This document shows positions 1 through 10,396 of a DNA stretch of 64,000 bases, piece after piece. The position numbers were made by a program, and so were the translations under genes. This stretch comes from Symbiodinium microadriaticum. Its lineage: Eukaryota; Sar; Dinophyceae; Suessiales; Symbiodiniaceae. Where the stretch lies: positions 1 to 64,000 of the forward strand of contig LSRX01000783.1 in NCBI GenBank assembly GCA_001939145.1, given 5' to 3'. Below the pieces are notes generated by a model. It saw only the letters and a program-made list of their open reading frames with translations, was not told where the DNA came from and searched no databases. Numbering within the stretch: position 1 is the stretch's first letter; each line of letters opens with the position of its first letter.

Positions 1-583
1 TCGGATTGCTTTTCCTGCTCGTTTTGGTGCACAGGCCCTGCGGCGGACGACGACTAGGCCCAGCGAGCCGGCGGCGTTGACGGGCCTGTACATAGGGGCG
101 GCGCAAACCCCGATTTTAAAGGAAGATTTCTCCGTGATTGCAACTCACGCATGCAAAAGAATGTGCGTTGAGGGGTCCCGTTTTGGTGCCGAAAAGCCTT
201 AGGGAATCGGTGGCCGATTATTTGGGCCCCCCCGGTTCAATGCAAGTCAAAGAAGACAGACGAGTTGTGAGGTTCAGATTCGATTGCGAGCTTTCTCGTA
301 AGTCGATGCGGGACGATCACTGTGGTGCTGCTATGATTTCTGCCAAGCCAGTAAGCTACCAATCCATCATTAAGCTTCCTGTATGGGTTGAGTCTACCAG
401 TTACCAGCCTCCGCTTTGTGGTGCTTGCACTGCTCGGCTCTGATTTGGTAGAAGGTTTTCCTCCGTCCAGACATTGCACATACAAAGTGCTTGCATGTTC
501 TCAACCTGCACGGACACTTGGCAGACTTAGCATCAGCAACATGCCAGGCTTCATAAACGACAACTCAGAACACTGCCACCGCG
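1..583. other. 5' flank without a recognised gene
   Basis: No recognisable coding signal was seen on either strand; the open frames here are short and lack family motifs. A motif close to CAAACCCCGATTTTAAAGGA lies at about 105-124 and recurs as CAACCCCGATTTTGAAGGA near 2680-2699, so the transposase gene sits between two similar short direct repeats. That may be coincidence. Confidence 0.4.
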
Positions 584-2479
584 ATGGCGGCGCAGCAGGA
601 CTTGGCAAGTATGCAGCGACAGATCAACAACTTGGCCAGAAGGTGCAAGAGGGCGAAGGCCAAGGCTGCAGCCTGCAGGCAGAGGTCTTTCGGTGCGCCA
701 GAGCGGATGCAGCGATGTCGGACAAACAGTCCGCGATGTCTCATGGTTTATTTTCTTGCTGGCCGGGAACCAGCTGCTGCCGTGGACTTTGTGCTCGGGC
801 GTGGGTGGGCCTGTAGGTCCAAGCGCGTGGGCTGCGTAAGTCTTCCAGACGCGGAGTTGGTGCGACGAATCCAGATTGGTGTTGGGGAAGCCATCGGCAG
901 TGCGGCGCCATCAGCTTTTGTCGCCTTGCAGACAGACCCGCTTACCCACTTCGAGTTCAGCGACTTGTTTTCTGCGCATAAGTATGTTCTAGAATGGAAT
1001 TTACACAATTGGATTGCAAGCCAGAATGCCACCCGAGGGGTTGCACCTTCTCGGGAGCAAGTGTGTGCACAATGTCCAATGCAAATATCCGTCCATGCTC
1101 CAGCTCAAATACAGGAGAAGTTGCGCAAACTGGCCTGTGGAAGCGCCCGCAAGCAGCGGAAGTGGCTTCAGCGTTTTCGAAATCGTTGGGGAGCACGACT
1201 TGGTGCTTTGCGCGTCCAAGAACATATTTCTCCTGAACAGCGGCTCGAGAAGGTAACCTGAGTTTGTTGGAGCAGGGCAGGTTTTCGCACGGGGTTCGGC
1301 GGCCGGCGTCTTTCTGGGTCTCCCTTGCGGGGCCGAATTTGGGTCCGTTTGCCGGCCCTCTTTTTGGGTCCGGCTGTTTCCTGTTTGTAGCCTTCTTTTG
1401 AAGGGCTCCTTCTCTTCCCCGTCTTCTGTTCGGGGTCAGGAAACGGGTCCGCCAAGTGGACCCCATTTCGGGTCCGTCGGGCCGTCGGGCAGGGTGATGT
1501 TGAGGTTTTCTTGGAGTCTTGGAGTCTAAGAGCCGTTCCGACCGAGGCAGCAGCTTATTTCCAGTGGATCAACTTCGCGATCAGCTCTGGGCCAACAAGT
1601 CTAAGGCCCCTGGTCCTCAACATGGACGAAACAGCCATTAGGAGGTGCTTCCCTGGCTTGCGTGGAACCATCGTCAACACGGCCTCCAAGGTAGGCAGTC
1701 CGAGTGAACATGCTTCTTTGTCGCAGAGCAGAAGCTACATGTCGTATCTAGCCTGTGTGGCCGACGATCGTACAGTTCAGGCCAAGCTTCCGCAGGTCTT
1801 ACTGGGGAACAAGCACCAGTTCACGCTGAACTTTCTTCGCTCCATGGCTGGGAAGTTGCCGCCAAATATTGAGCTCTGGAGACAGACATCTTCCTGGAAT
1901 TCCCATAGCACTATGCGTAAGTGGTTGAGTTTACTTGCAAAGTCCTTGGGGAAGCTCACTTCGGAGAGGTATGTCGTGCTCCTTCTTGACGTTCATCCGT
2001 CGCACATTCACAATTTCATTTTTCTCCATGCAAGGCGCTGTGGCGTCAGGATAGTGTATATTCCTGCCAAGATGACGTGGTTGTTGCAACCATGTGACAC
2101 ACACGTCTTTGCAAGACTGAAGTTGGCTCTGCGACTGTCTTGGCAGGATCAGAAGTCGCGAAGTCCAGATGGAGAGATTTCCACCGAAGACTGGATGCGG
2201 CTGGTGTGCCAGTCTATTGTCTCTGTCGTGTCTAAGGGAGACTGGCGCCGAGCTTTCTTGAGGAATGGAGTTCTTGATGCCCAACAACAGATATCAGACA
2301 GATTACGAGCTGAACTGGGTGTCCACGGTGACAGGATCTGGTCCAATGAGCAGCCAACGCCGGATGCGGTCCTGTCCATCTTTCCAGCGCGCTGGAAAGT
2401 CAACGTGCTCTCCTATGTACTGTGGCAGCCGAAATCCCAGCGGGCTAAGGGCCGGGAAGAGTCCAGTTGCCTGGCGTCC
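584..2479 (+). CDS. DDE_1-type (pogo/Tigger-like) transposase, two exons, 3' end cut by a gap
   Basis: Exon 1 runs 584-1252 from an ATG and codes 223 residues with a basic N-terminus. Intron 1253-1492 is canonical GT-AG, phase 0, 240 nt. Exon 2 starts at 1493 with GDVEVFLESWSLRAVP. Exon 2 carries the three acidic residues of a DDE/DDD nuclease: Asp in VLNMDETAIRR, Asp in VLLLDVHPSH and Asp in LLQPCDTHVFARLK, the last two separated by 35 residues as in Tc1/mariner-superfamily enzymes. This family cuts and joins transposon DNA in the nucleus. The block ending IFPARWKVNVLSYVLW is shared with the second copy. A single N at 2480 ends the homology; the open frame beyond it to 2704 runs into a GT/AT microsatellite and is probably not real protein. 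The catalytic residues are intact, so the enzyme could be functional or a domesticated host gene. No terminal inverted repeats were recognised. Confidence 0.82.
1195..2479 (+). repeat. Left arm of a 1.27 kb inverted duplication
   Basis: This segment (end of transposase exon 1, intron, exon 2) matches the reverse complement of 3759-5022. Coding parts are nearly identical: I count about seven amino-acid differences over some 310 residues. The intron differs by many substitutions and indels (240 against 215 nt). Homology stops on the right exactly at the N at 2480. Confidence 0.9.
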
Positions 2480-2480
2480 N
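2480..2480. other. Single N, likely assembly gap or join
   Basis: The one unresolved base falls exactly where homology between the two transposase copies ends. It is therefore probably a scaffold join or collapsed gap rather than a natural breakpoint. Confidence 0.7.
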
Positions 2481-2628
2481 ACAACGCAGTCAGCCTGGGT
2501 CCTAGCCTGTCTGGACAGCGACGACCAGTGTGTGTTGCACAGCTGGTCGCCGATGACGAGGTCGTTTCCAGACCTCATGCGCACGAGGAGGCACGAACCC
2601 TTCCCGAAGTCTCTCCTTGCTACTTCGG

Positions 2629-2665
2629 AGGTGTGTGTGTATATATATATATACATATATGTGAT
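2629..2665. repeat. (GT)n(AT)n microsatellite
   Basis: A short GTGTGTGT run passes into ATATATAT. It lies just downstream of the transposase gap. Confidence 0.9.
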
Positions 2666-2704
2666 TACTGTATACGTACAACCCCGATTTTGAAGGACGA
2701 ATAA

Positions 2705-3327
2705 CTTTGCCCTGCTTACTAAGTTCCTAGAGTCCTAGATCCTCAAAAGTACCCGAAAAACTTAGGTCTACACGCCGTCTTCCAGCGCTTCTCCGCGGCT
2801 TTCTGGACGTGCGCCTCTTGCTGCACCCGTCCCAAAGCTGCACGGCCACACACGCAGCAGGCGACCTTCGAGGCGTCAACGAACAACCAAAACTGCAAAA
2901 CTTTCAAGTGGATTGCACCTTCGGTGCCAGGTCCTTGTCAATGGTTGGGCCTCATGATGAGGAGCGAACCGATGCAAAACCTACAAAGTACAAGAACTAC
3001 ATCGCTCGGAACTGGGCGGAGCAGCTTGCCGACTTCACGTCGAGTTGTTGGAAGCTCCTCGCCACGAGCAACATTATGGACTCAATTGGCTAACCGTGAC
3101 TAACCAAAGCCAAAAACGAAGGCCCTGGCCTGGAAGACTTTGGCAATGTCTGCCACAGTCATTTTCTGCGCCATCTTTGCAGCGATCTCCGCAGGCGGCA
3201 GAGGCCTGCCAACGACACCAAATCAAGAAATGCGGCAAAGGATGGGTGTTCAAACCAGTTTCTTGGCTCCCCACATGTGGGAACAGCGAGTGCACACACG
3301 TTGGAGGCTTGAAAGGAAGGCTAAGAC
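2705..3327. other. Spacer of the inverted duplication, no gene recognised
   Basis: Only short frames without family motifs were seen on either strand. This is the non-repeated part of the spacer between the transposase copies. Confidence 0.4.
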
Positions 3328-3548
3328 TTAGCTCAGCAAGCAAATGGCTGCCGTCGAATGCAAAGAATAACAAAAGTCCGTGCAAAAATTAGCAAATGCC
3401 ACATCTGTCGAATGCAAAAAAAAGCAAAAGTTTGGCGCAAAACTTAGCAAATGCATCATTCTTCGAACGCAAAAAAGAGCAAATGCAAAAGCCAAGCAAA
3501 TGCAAAAGGCAGCAAATGCAAAAGCCAGCAAATGTGTAAGCCAATAAA
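3328..3548. repeat. Degenerate GCAAATGCAAAA tandem repeat
   Basis: GCAAATGCAAAAG-type words recur, partly in longer units that begin TCGAA(T/C)GCAAA and end TTAGCAAATGC. The A-rich stretch sits inside the spacer of the inverted duplication and creates a Phe/Ala-rich artefactual frame on the minus strand. Confidence 0.8.
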
Positions 3549-3650
3549 AGCTGGAATATGCATTCACAACTGCAACGGCCCCGGATCCAGGTCTCCGGAA
3601 ACCGTGGTTTTCTGCTGCCGCGCGGAGAGGGCCTCCTGAGTTCCTTGGCA

Positions 3651-4970
3651 TCAGTCTAGCGAACGAATTCGCTCAGTTGCGCACGTCTTCGTCTGCTGGA
3701 ATGTAGCAGGGAGCACACGGCGCACGACTGGCCGGACCACTACATCTCTGGACGAAGCGGACGCCAGGCAACTGGACTCACTGGACTCTTCCCGGCCTTT
3801 AGCCCGCTGGGATTTCGGCTGCCACAGTACATAGGAGAGCACGTTGACTTTCCAGCGCGCTGGAAAGATGGACAAGACCGCATCCGGCGTTGGCTGCTCA
3901 TTGGACCAGATCCTGTCACCGTGGACACCCAGTTCAGCTCGTAATCTGTCTGATATCTGTTGTTGGGCATCAAGAACTCCATTCCTCAAGAAAGCTCGGC
4001 GCCAGTCTCCCTTAGACACGACAGAGACAATAGACTGGCACACCAGCCGCATCCAGTCTTCGGTGGAAATCTCTCCATCTGGACTTCGCGACTTCTGATC
4101 CTGCCAAGACAGTCGCAGAGCCAACTTCAGTCTTGCAAAGACGTGTGTGTCACATGGTTGCAACAACCACGTCATCTTGGCAGGAATATACACTATCCTG
4201 ACGCCACAGCGCCTTGCATGGAGAAAAATGGAATTGTGAATGTGCGACGGATGAACGTCAAGAAGGAGCACGACATACCTCTCCGAAGTGAGCTTCCCCA
4301 AGGATTTTGCAAGTAAACTCAACCACTTACGCATAGTGCTATGGGAATTCCAGGAAGATGTCTGTCTCCAGAGCCCAATATTTGGCGGCAACTTCCCAGC
4401 TATGGAGAGAAGAAAGTTCAGCGTGAACTGGTGCTTGTTCCCCAGTAAGACCTGCGGAAGCTTGGCCTGAACTGTACGATCGTCGGCCACACAGGCTAGA
4501 TACGACATGTAGCTTCTGCACTGCGACAAAGAAGCATGTTCACTCGGACTGCCTACCTTGGAGGCCGTGTTGACGATGGTTCCACGCAAGCCAGGGAAGC
4601 ACCTCCTAATGGCTGTTTCGTCCATGTTGAGGACCAGGGGCCTTAGACTTGTTGGCCCAGAGCTGAACGCGAAGTTGATCCACTGGAAATAAGCTGCTGC
4701 CTCGGTCGGAACGGCTCTTAGACTCCAAGACTCCAAGAAAACCTCAACATCACCCTGCCCGACGGCCCGACGGACCCGAAATGGGGTCCACTTGGCGGAC
4801 CCGTTTCCTGACTCCAACAGAAGACGGGAAGAGAAGAAGCTCTTCAAAAGAAGGCTACAAACAAAACAGAAAACAGCCGGACCCAAAAAGAGCCGGCAAA
4901 CGGACCCAAATTTTCGGCCTCACAAGGGAAGACCCAGAAATTCCAAGACGCCCTCCAAACTTAGGTTACC
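3651..4970 (-). pseudogene. Second DDE_1 transposase copy, 5'-truncated
   Basis: Exon 2 (4754 down to a stop at 3651) keeps the same three catalytic Asp contexts as the plus-strand copy: NMDETAIRR, LLLDVHPSH and LQPCDTHVF. The intron is 4969-4755, GT-AG, 215 nt. Only about 50 nt of exon 1 remain upstream (4970-5022), with deletions totalling 8 nt that break the frame, and homology then ends. The copy therefore lacks the N-terminal DNA-binding part and its start. Its C-terminal tail after SSCLAS differs from the plus copy, because that copy hits the N gap, and it carries an extra 12 nt (AGTGAGTCCAGT-like duplication). It is probably a dead or partial duplicate, although exon 2 shows no stop or frameshift. 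Confidence 0.75.
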
Positions 4971-5022
4971 TTCTCGAGCCGCTGTTCAGAAGACCTTGGA
5001 CGTGCAAGCACCAAGTCATGTC
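3759..5022 (-). repeat. Right arm of the inverted duplication
   Basis: Reverse-complement partner of 1195-2479. The outer end lies at the motif CAAGTCATG near 5015-5023 and the inner end at GGACGC (3759-3764). The arms are separated by about 1.28 kb. Confidence 0.9.
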
Positions 5023-5035
5023 TGAGCATACTCCG

Positions 5036-5405
5036 CAGGGGGTGGGTTGGGGTTCGGGTTGAACATTGTTACAACCTCGGGGCTCCACCCGGGGCGGGGG
5101 GGGGACAACAACCTGAACCTCACGTTCAAAGGTTCTGGTTCAACCCAACCCTAACCTGAGGTTTGGGTTGGGTTGAACCCAACCCCAATCTCGGGTTGTG
5201 GTTGGGGCTAACCCCAACCCCAACTCCGGACCCCGGGGTTTGGGTTGGGGTTCAACCCCAACCCAACCCCGGGTTCCGGAGTCGGGACTAACCCCACCCC
5301 AACTCCGCAGCCGGGCTTAGAGTTGGGGTTTTGAACCCCAACTCCAACTCCAGGTTCAGAGAGTTCGGACCAATCCAACTCCAACTCTGGAGGAATCCAA
5401 CACGC
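5036..5405. repeat. Degenerate GGTTGGGG/CCCCAACC palindromic repeat
   Basis: GGTTGGG, GGGTTGGGGTT and their complements AACCCCAACC alternate, so many short perfect hairpins of the GGTTGGGGTTCAACCCC type can form. The stretch starts at the outer edge of the inverted duplication. Related words recur at 5964-6065 and 8508-8530. Confidence 0.85.
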
Positions 5406-6509
5406 GAAATCCAGATCAAACAACGCAAATACTGTACCCAACATCAACCAAAAAACTTCCTCTTTTTTTTATTAGGATTCTACGGGGGATGGGGGCTTGC
5501 AGAAAAAAGCCCGCACAGCCTGCAAGTGGCACTCTCAGTTGGATGACTCCATCGGAAACACTTCTACAACTGTGTCTTGGCGGTTTGGGAAAATCTTTGC
5601 CAAACAACGTCTCTCCTGGCTTTTGTCCGCGATTTCATGGGCCCATTTCGAGACTGAAAAACCCTTCGAAAACGTGTGCACCACGAGGGGTCTCCCAACA
5701 CAGGAGAAGTCCACACGAAATCGTTTTTCGGCGAAGAAAATAGAATGAAACAACGCAAACACCAAAATAGAACAAAATGCTTTCTAAGTCCAGACGAAAT
5801 CGCTTTAGGGGTTCAAAGCAAAGAAAATAATTGAAATATCCAAGTCGAAACACGAATAAGCACACAAACACCCAACAAGAGCGAAGACAAAGACTAGGGG
5901 GAAGTCGAAAGTTAGGAACAAAGTTACAATCTTTCTGGCCGAAAGTTCTAGAATCCGAACCGCAGGTTGGGGTTCGGGTTGTTTCCAATCTGGGTTAGGG
6001 TTGGTGTCCAACTTTTGAACTTTTGTTTGAAGATAAGATTCAACTCCAGTTCCAACCCCAGCTTGATTGAGGTTAACTGGAATCCTAACGCCAGATGGAA
6101 ATGGAAGATACAATTGCCATGTGATTCTGCGACAGCGACATTCTGGAAAGAGAAGAAACCTCGTTTCTGTCTTGTAGAGAGCCAGAAAGGCGTGGACGCA
6201 GTTGGGGTCGATGGAGTTCCCTGTAGTTTTTGTTCTGAGGTTTTAGGAAGCTTGTAGGGAAAGCTGTCTGTCGGTCGGTCGCTGCGTCACACTGTCTTTC
6301 TTGGAACCTTGAAGTGTTAGAGTGCCGAAGTGCGAGTTTCAGAGTTTTACCTTACGATTTTCACGTTCGGAAGTGTTTCCTGAAGTTTCGAGGAGCATAA
6401 AGGGCATACGCCTTCAGCTTGCTTGTTTAAGGAAGCATCAAGTGCAGAAAAGCAGTTAAGACTCTTGAGGAGTGTCTGTGAGAGTGCTGGAGACTCTGCC
6501 TGCCTGTTT
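5406..6509. other. Repeat-rich spacer without a recognised gene
   Basis: Holds two tandem copies (about 5700-5860) of a motif like CACACGAAATCG(T/C)TTT, related in opposite orientation to 7060-7240, and a GGTTGGGGTT/GGGTTAGGGTT patch at 5964-6065. No protein family was recognised. The 250 bases before the Gag-like ORF could be retroelement leader or LTR sequence, but no LTR pair was found. Confidence 0.45.
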
Positions 6510-6523
6510 CACTTTGGCTCAAG
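6510..6523 (+). other. Candidate relict dinoflagellate spliced leader (3' part)
   Basis: CACTTTGGCTCAAG matches the last 14 bases of the conserved dinoflagellate trans-spliced leader (CATTTTGGCTCAAG) at 13 of 14 positions, on the same strand as and 41 nt upstream of the ATG at 6565. Genomic leader relics of this kind are known to mark mRNAs that were reverse-transcribed back into the genome. The 5' part of the leader is not recognisable. Confidence 0.5.
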
Positions 6524-6564
6524 CTGCACTGCGTCAAGCGCGTGGTGTTGCTCCCTGCCGGGCC

Positions 6565-7004
6565 ATGGATCCGCGCCGTGATCGCTCGCCAAGAGGGCGA
6601 AGCGGAGACAGAAGTCGGATTAGTGAAGACTGGTCTCCGACTCCGGCGAGTTCTCGTGAAGCTTCTCGTCTGAGAGAACGGTCTTTACCTGCAAGGAACA
6701 GTCCAACGGCGCACCGGCCCGTGAGTAGACCTAGACCTCTCCAAGACCAGGTGCCACGAGTGTCCCTGTCGCAGCAGACGCCACCACAGCAGCAGTTTGC
6801 ACAGCAGGCTCAGTTTGGTCATCCTACGTTCAGCCTGCTCCAGTTCAACAACCAGTCTACCAACCTGCTCCTGTACCCACACCGGAGGACAACACTGTCA
6901 ACCTTTTCAGGCAGATGTTGCAAGCCCAGGATGAGCAGATTCGTGCCTAGCAAGGTCAGATTTCGCAGCTCACCGAGATGGTGAAGACGCTCGCCGTTGC
7001 GAGT
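6565..7004 (+). pseudogene. Gag-like N-terminal ORF of a retroelement, truncated at a gap
   Basis: From ATG 6565 the frame reads MDPRRDRSPRGRSGDRSR, then a Ser/Arg/Pro-rich stretch and a Gln-rich stretch. After about 6840 the sensible frame shifts to PVPTPEDNTVNLFRQMLQ and then QISQLTEMVKTLAVA, a short coiled-coil-like helix with one in-frame stop. The composition resembles N-termini of dinoflagellate retroelement polyproteins, but no capsid, zinc knuckle or protease motif is visible. The sequence ends at an N (7005). The call rests on composition, the upstream leader relic and the nearby RT relic. An SR-type nuclear protein is the alternative. Confidence 0.35.
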
Positions 7005-7005
7005 N
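7005..7005. other. Single N, likely assembly gap
   Basis: The Gag-like frame stops at this base and is followed by unrelated T-rich sequence, as expected for a join. Confidence 0.7.
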
Positions 7006-7059
7006 TTCCTGCTCTTGTTTGTCTTGCTTTTTTCCAAAAAACTCGTCCCGGTTTCTTCT

Positions 7060-7245
7060 TTTTTTCGTTTGTTTCGTTTTGATGCCCCCAAAAGCGCTTT
7101 CGTGTGGCTTTCTCATTTTGTGTTCGGACAAGTCTTTGCTTGCAAAGACGTCTTACGTTCTTTTTACTTCATTTTTTCTCCGTTTTAAACCACCAAGAGC
7201 GTTTCTATGTGGCTTGTCCTTTTTGTGCGGACATGCCTGGCAGGC
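7060..7245. repeat. Tandem T-rich repeat, two units of about 110 bp
   Basis: A unit containing AAGCG(C)TTTC(G)TGTGGCTT is present near 7085-7135 and again near 7190-7245. The same word family occurs inverted at 5700-5860. Confidence 0.65.
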
Positions 7246-7329
7246 CAATTGCCGGGGAGAGGTTTCGTTGGTTGGAGGTTGGAGGGGGCGCAGCTCCTCC
7301 CAGTTGCGTGTTCGGCAACATTTGCCTTC

Positions 7330-7545
7330 GAAGTCCTGTCCCCCTTCATCCTCCCCCGAAGCCTTCAAAGCCCCTTCGTCCTCACCCTTCGAAGCCTTGA
7401 AGCCTTGGAAGCCTTCGTTCTCATCCTTCGGAGCCTTCGAAGCCTTTCTCCCTTCAGCGCCCCCCACCTCCCTCCCCCCCCTTTTGACCCTTCACCTTCG
7501 AAGGCTTCGAAGGCTTCGAAGCTCCCTTCGCCGAAGGGTCCTTGG
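7330..7545. repeat. Degenerate CCTTCGAAG repeat
   Basis: GCCTTCGAAGCC and CCTTCGAAGGCTTCGAAG words recur about fifteen times with interspersed CCCCCTT. The core TTCGAA is self-complementary, so both strands read the same motif. It gives Lys/Ala- and Glu/Gly-rich artefactual frames. Confidence 0.85.
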
Positions 7546-7683
7546 ATGCAGTCCCGCAGCTTGTGCACCGTTCCATGGCGCATGACGTTCGTAGGACGGC
7601 TTGCAGGATGGGTCAGGCCCTTCTGGCTTTCTTGTCTGCATGGAAGGCTGTTCTTCATGCGAGGGCACCTGAGACGGTTTATC

Positions 7684-7790
7684 TGAGCTTATGTCTTGGA
7701 GGCCGCGTGAACAAAACCAAGAGGCGGATGATTTAACGAATCTCCAGTTTGACAAGTTTGATGTTTGTTCAGAAAGAAGGTCTGTCTTGC
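7684..7790 (+). pseudogene. Relic of a dinoflagellate reverse-transcriptase C-terminus
   Basis: The frame around 7690-7780 reads SWRPREQNQEADDLTN, then QFDKFD and SERRSVLQM. A W-x-PRE-x-N-x-EAD-x-LTN signature is, as I recall, typical of the RNase H-like C-terminal end of dinoflagellate RT proteins; the same RT family appears on the minus strand at 56.6-57.7 kb. The adjoining frame is broken. Only this short stretch is convincing. Confidence 0.4.
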
Positions 7791-7799
7791 AGATGTTGT

Positions 7800-10396
7800 T
7801 TTGGCTGTGGTACACAACATGTCTAAGATCAGACAGGATTTCCTGGATAGATGTGCTGAGCTAAAGCCGCTGAAGCTGGCCGAGAGCTGCGCGTTGAAGA
7901 AGCAGAAGATGGCTGAAAAAACACCGTGGTGATGCTTCAGGCCATCGCAAACTAAAGTTGGGTGAGTGATTTTTGCGTTAGCCTCAAAGCTTCAGCTCTG
8001 CATGACGGGTGCGACACTCACACTTCTTGGAAAAGACATCGTGATGAGTCTTCGACTATGCTTGCATGTGTTCAGTTCTTCACCTGAATTTTTCCCAAAC
8101 TTCTTTTCTCTTTTGACTTTTGTGGCTCGAAGGCGGGAAAACAAACCTTCTTGGCACGCTACATAAGTTTGTTTGAAAGCCTCAAAAAGGGGGAAGAGGC
8201 TTGGAGAGAATTTTGGTGACTGGGACAGTCTGCCAAAAGGTCTTCCAAGAACCTTTTGTTGAAAGCTGCAGGTGAGTTATGTTTATGCATGCTTGATGTT
8301 CAAAACCACTGTCTGCGAAAACGCAGATTTCACTTGAGATGACCGCGAAGCCTTGGCTAAACAGTTGCGAGTTTTGTTACCCACCCGCCAACGAAGGAAC
8401 AAGATCAGCCGGTCGTCGATGAAGATGGCTGAAGACATGTGATCGCGTTTTGTCGTTTAATGAGGGTAGGTTTCACAGACAGAGTCAACCTCGGTCGCCA
8501 TTGTGATTGGGGTTCGGGTTGGGTTTGGATGCCACCGCCATGGCATGATTATTGCTGCTGCTACGGCCATTACTATTGCTATTGCAATGGCTATTGTTAT
8601 TGGTATTGCGATGTCTCTTTTGATCATCGCATATTTCGCAGACGGGACCCATTGACGTTGGAGATTCAAGACAGAGTGACAGAGTTTCCAGCGTTTCGAT
8701 CCATCATATCATCGCTCATGCATGTGCCGGCAGGCTTCAGGGTTGCACAAGTCAGATTCAACTCTTCTTTCATGTGCCCACGCATTTTCCAAGATATCTT
8801 GACGACAATCATTCCACCAGATAGTAGTCGCGACTCGGAGATACGACAAAAAGGCGTCTCCGAGACATAGACTGTTTTTGATCCAACGAGACGAATGCTT
8901 ATGTATCTGCAACAAATGTCATAATGTGTTTTAGAGGTGCACCCGCGGCAAAATGAAGCATGGGACGCAGCAGTCGTGCTTGATGGAACGTTGTGATTGT
9001 TTCAACGCAGTGCAAATTATCTTTGAAGGTTTTTTTTGCGCTGCAAACGAAAAGTCATGGCATCAATTTTTTGTGTGATTTAGACTTCCTGCAGTTGCTG
9101 TGCTCCGAGCATTACGACGGGACTCAAATCGAAAAACCTGGACCGCATGGACCCTAGAATCAGGAAGAGGTCGACGTGTGATCTAGTGACATCTAGTGTC
9201 CGACGCAATTACACCTCCCCGGTGGGCGATTTTCGTTCTGAGGCCGCGTTAACACCGCATCCTGTTTTCCCAAGCATTGCAAGCCCGAGGTGTGACAAGG
9301 TGCCTCGAAAAAATAAAAAACGTTTTCTGTAACTGCTTTCTCCCATTCATCGGGGCATGGTGGATAGCCTAACGCCTTTCAAAAACGTCGCAATGTAGGC
9401 GAAGCTTGACAGACGGGATCACCCGGTATTTACTGTTATTGGATGTGCCTTCACACGACCGGCAGCAAATAGGCGCTGCAGGAAAGAATGCCAATGTGTT
9501 CAGCAATGCCTCTGTACATTTGTTGTCGTGTTGTGTGGTTCAAGCATTATGCTGTATGTAAGGTATTATGCGGTCCAGTGGTGCGTCATCGAGCAGGTTA
9601 GCTTTATGCAGAAGGCCTCCCTGTGGATGGGTTTATGAAAAGCATATCAAAAATACTGTAGTTCGATGTATTGTAATTAATTGACTGTAGCTGTGCGTGT
9701 GAATACAGACACATACAGATCAACATTTAAAGTTTTTGCATTCTTATGTTCGTGTGTATATAGTTCCACGAGTTTATATGTATATTATATAATCTGTAAA
9801 TGTTTTGGCAAATAGTATCTTAAGCATTGTACCAAAAACGACCATTATTGACATGATGGTGCAACCAAGCAGTCGAATTGTACTACCACATATCTGCCCA
9901 TGGCCCGTTGCGGCTGCATCGGCTACACCTTCATCGCGCGCACAGTCTGCACAACGAGATCTGCCGGTCTTCAAGTAGGAGGATGCAAAGCAGGTAGTTT
10001 GCAGTCTTGCACACACATTGCTCGCACGGTTGGCCTCGAGCCCGGGAGTGGCAAGTCGAAACATCAGTGGTGCCTGGGCGGTGTGCTTTTTTGCCTGTTG
10101 CATCTAAGGTGGTATTGCGCAGTCTCTTTTCAGGCAGCAGCTCTTTGGCACCGCAACAGTTGCCGCAACAGTTGCAGGTTGAAGCTCGAAAAGAATAAGG
10201 AGGTTTCACATGCATCATAGATGCTGCGATGTGCATGATAGCATCTCTGAGGTCGCTGAGCGTGTTACGACGACACCCGGCCTGCAAAAAAAATTGTTGA
10301 CCCTGATTTCGTGCGAGGCTCCTCGGGATTGTATTGAACGAACACCGCACCCTGCAATGAAAAATCATCATCGTCCGCTTGTCATATTGCATCCAA
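7800..10396. other. Long stretch without a recognised gene
   Basis: Open frames here are short or low in complexity. At 8535-8625 there is a degenerate ATTGCT/ATTGCAATGGC repeat that gives Cys/Tyr- and Ile/Ala-rich artefacts. At about 9540-9850 the base composition becomes clearly AT-rich, unlike the surroundings. A GGTTGGGTTTGG patch lies at 8510-8530. No promoter motif could be identified. Confidence 0.4.

Noticed and set aside
1511..1513. A start of the transposase at 1511
   Set aside because: The codon is TTG inside exon 2; the frame and the second copy show that coding sequence continues upstream to an acceptor at 1491-1492 and an ATG at 584.
105..2699. Similar ACCCCGATTTT(A/G)AAGGA words flanking the transposase, as possible element ends
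   Set aside because: They are direct, short and imperfect, and do not flank the second copy. Kept only as a remark in the annotation.
2481..2704. C-terminal continuation of the plus-strand transposase frame
   Set aside because: It follows an unresolved base, shares nothing with the second copy and ends in a GT/AT microsatellite.
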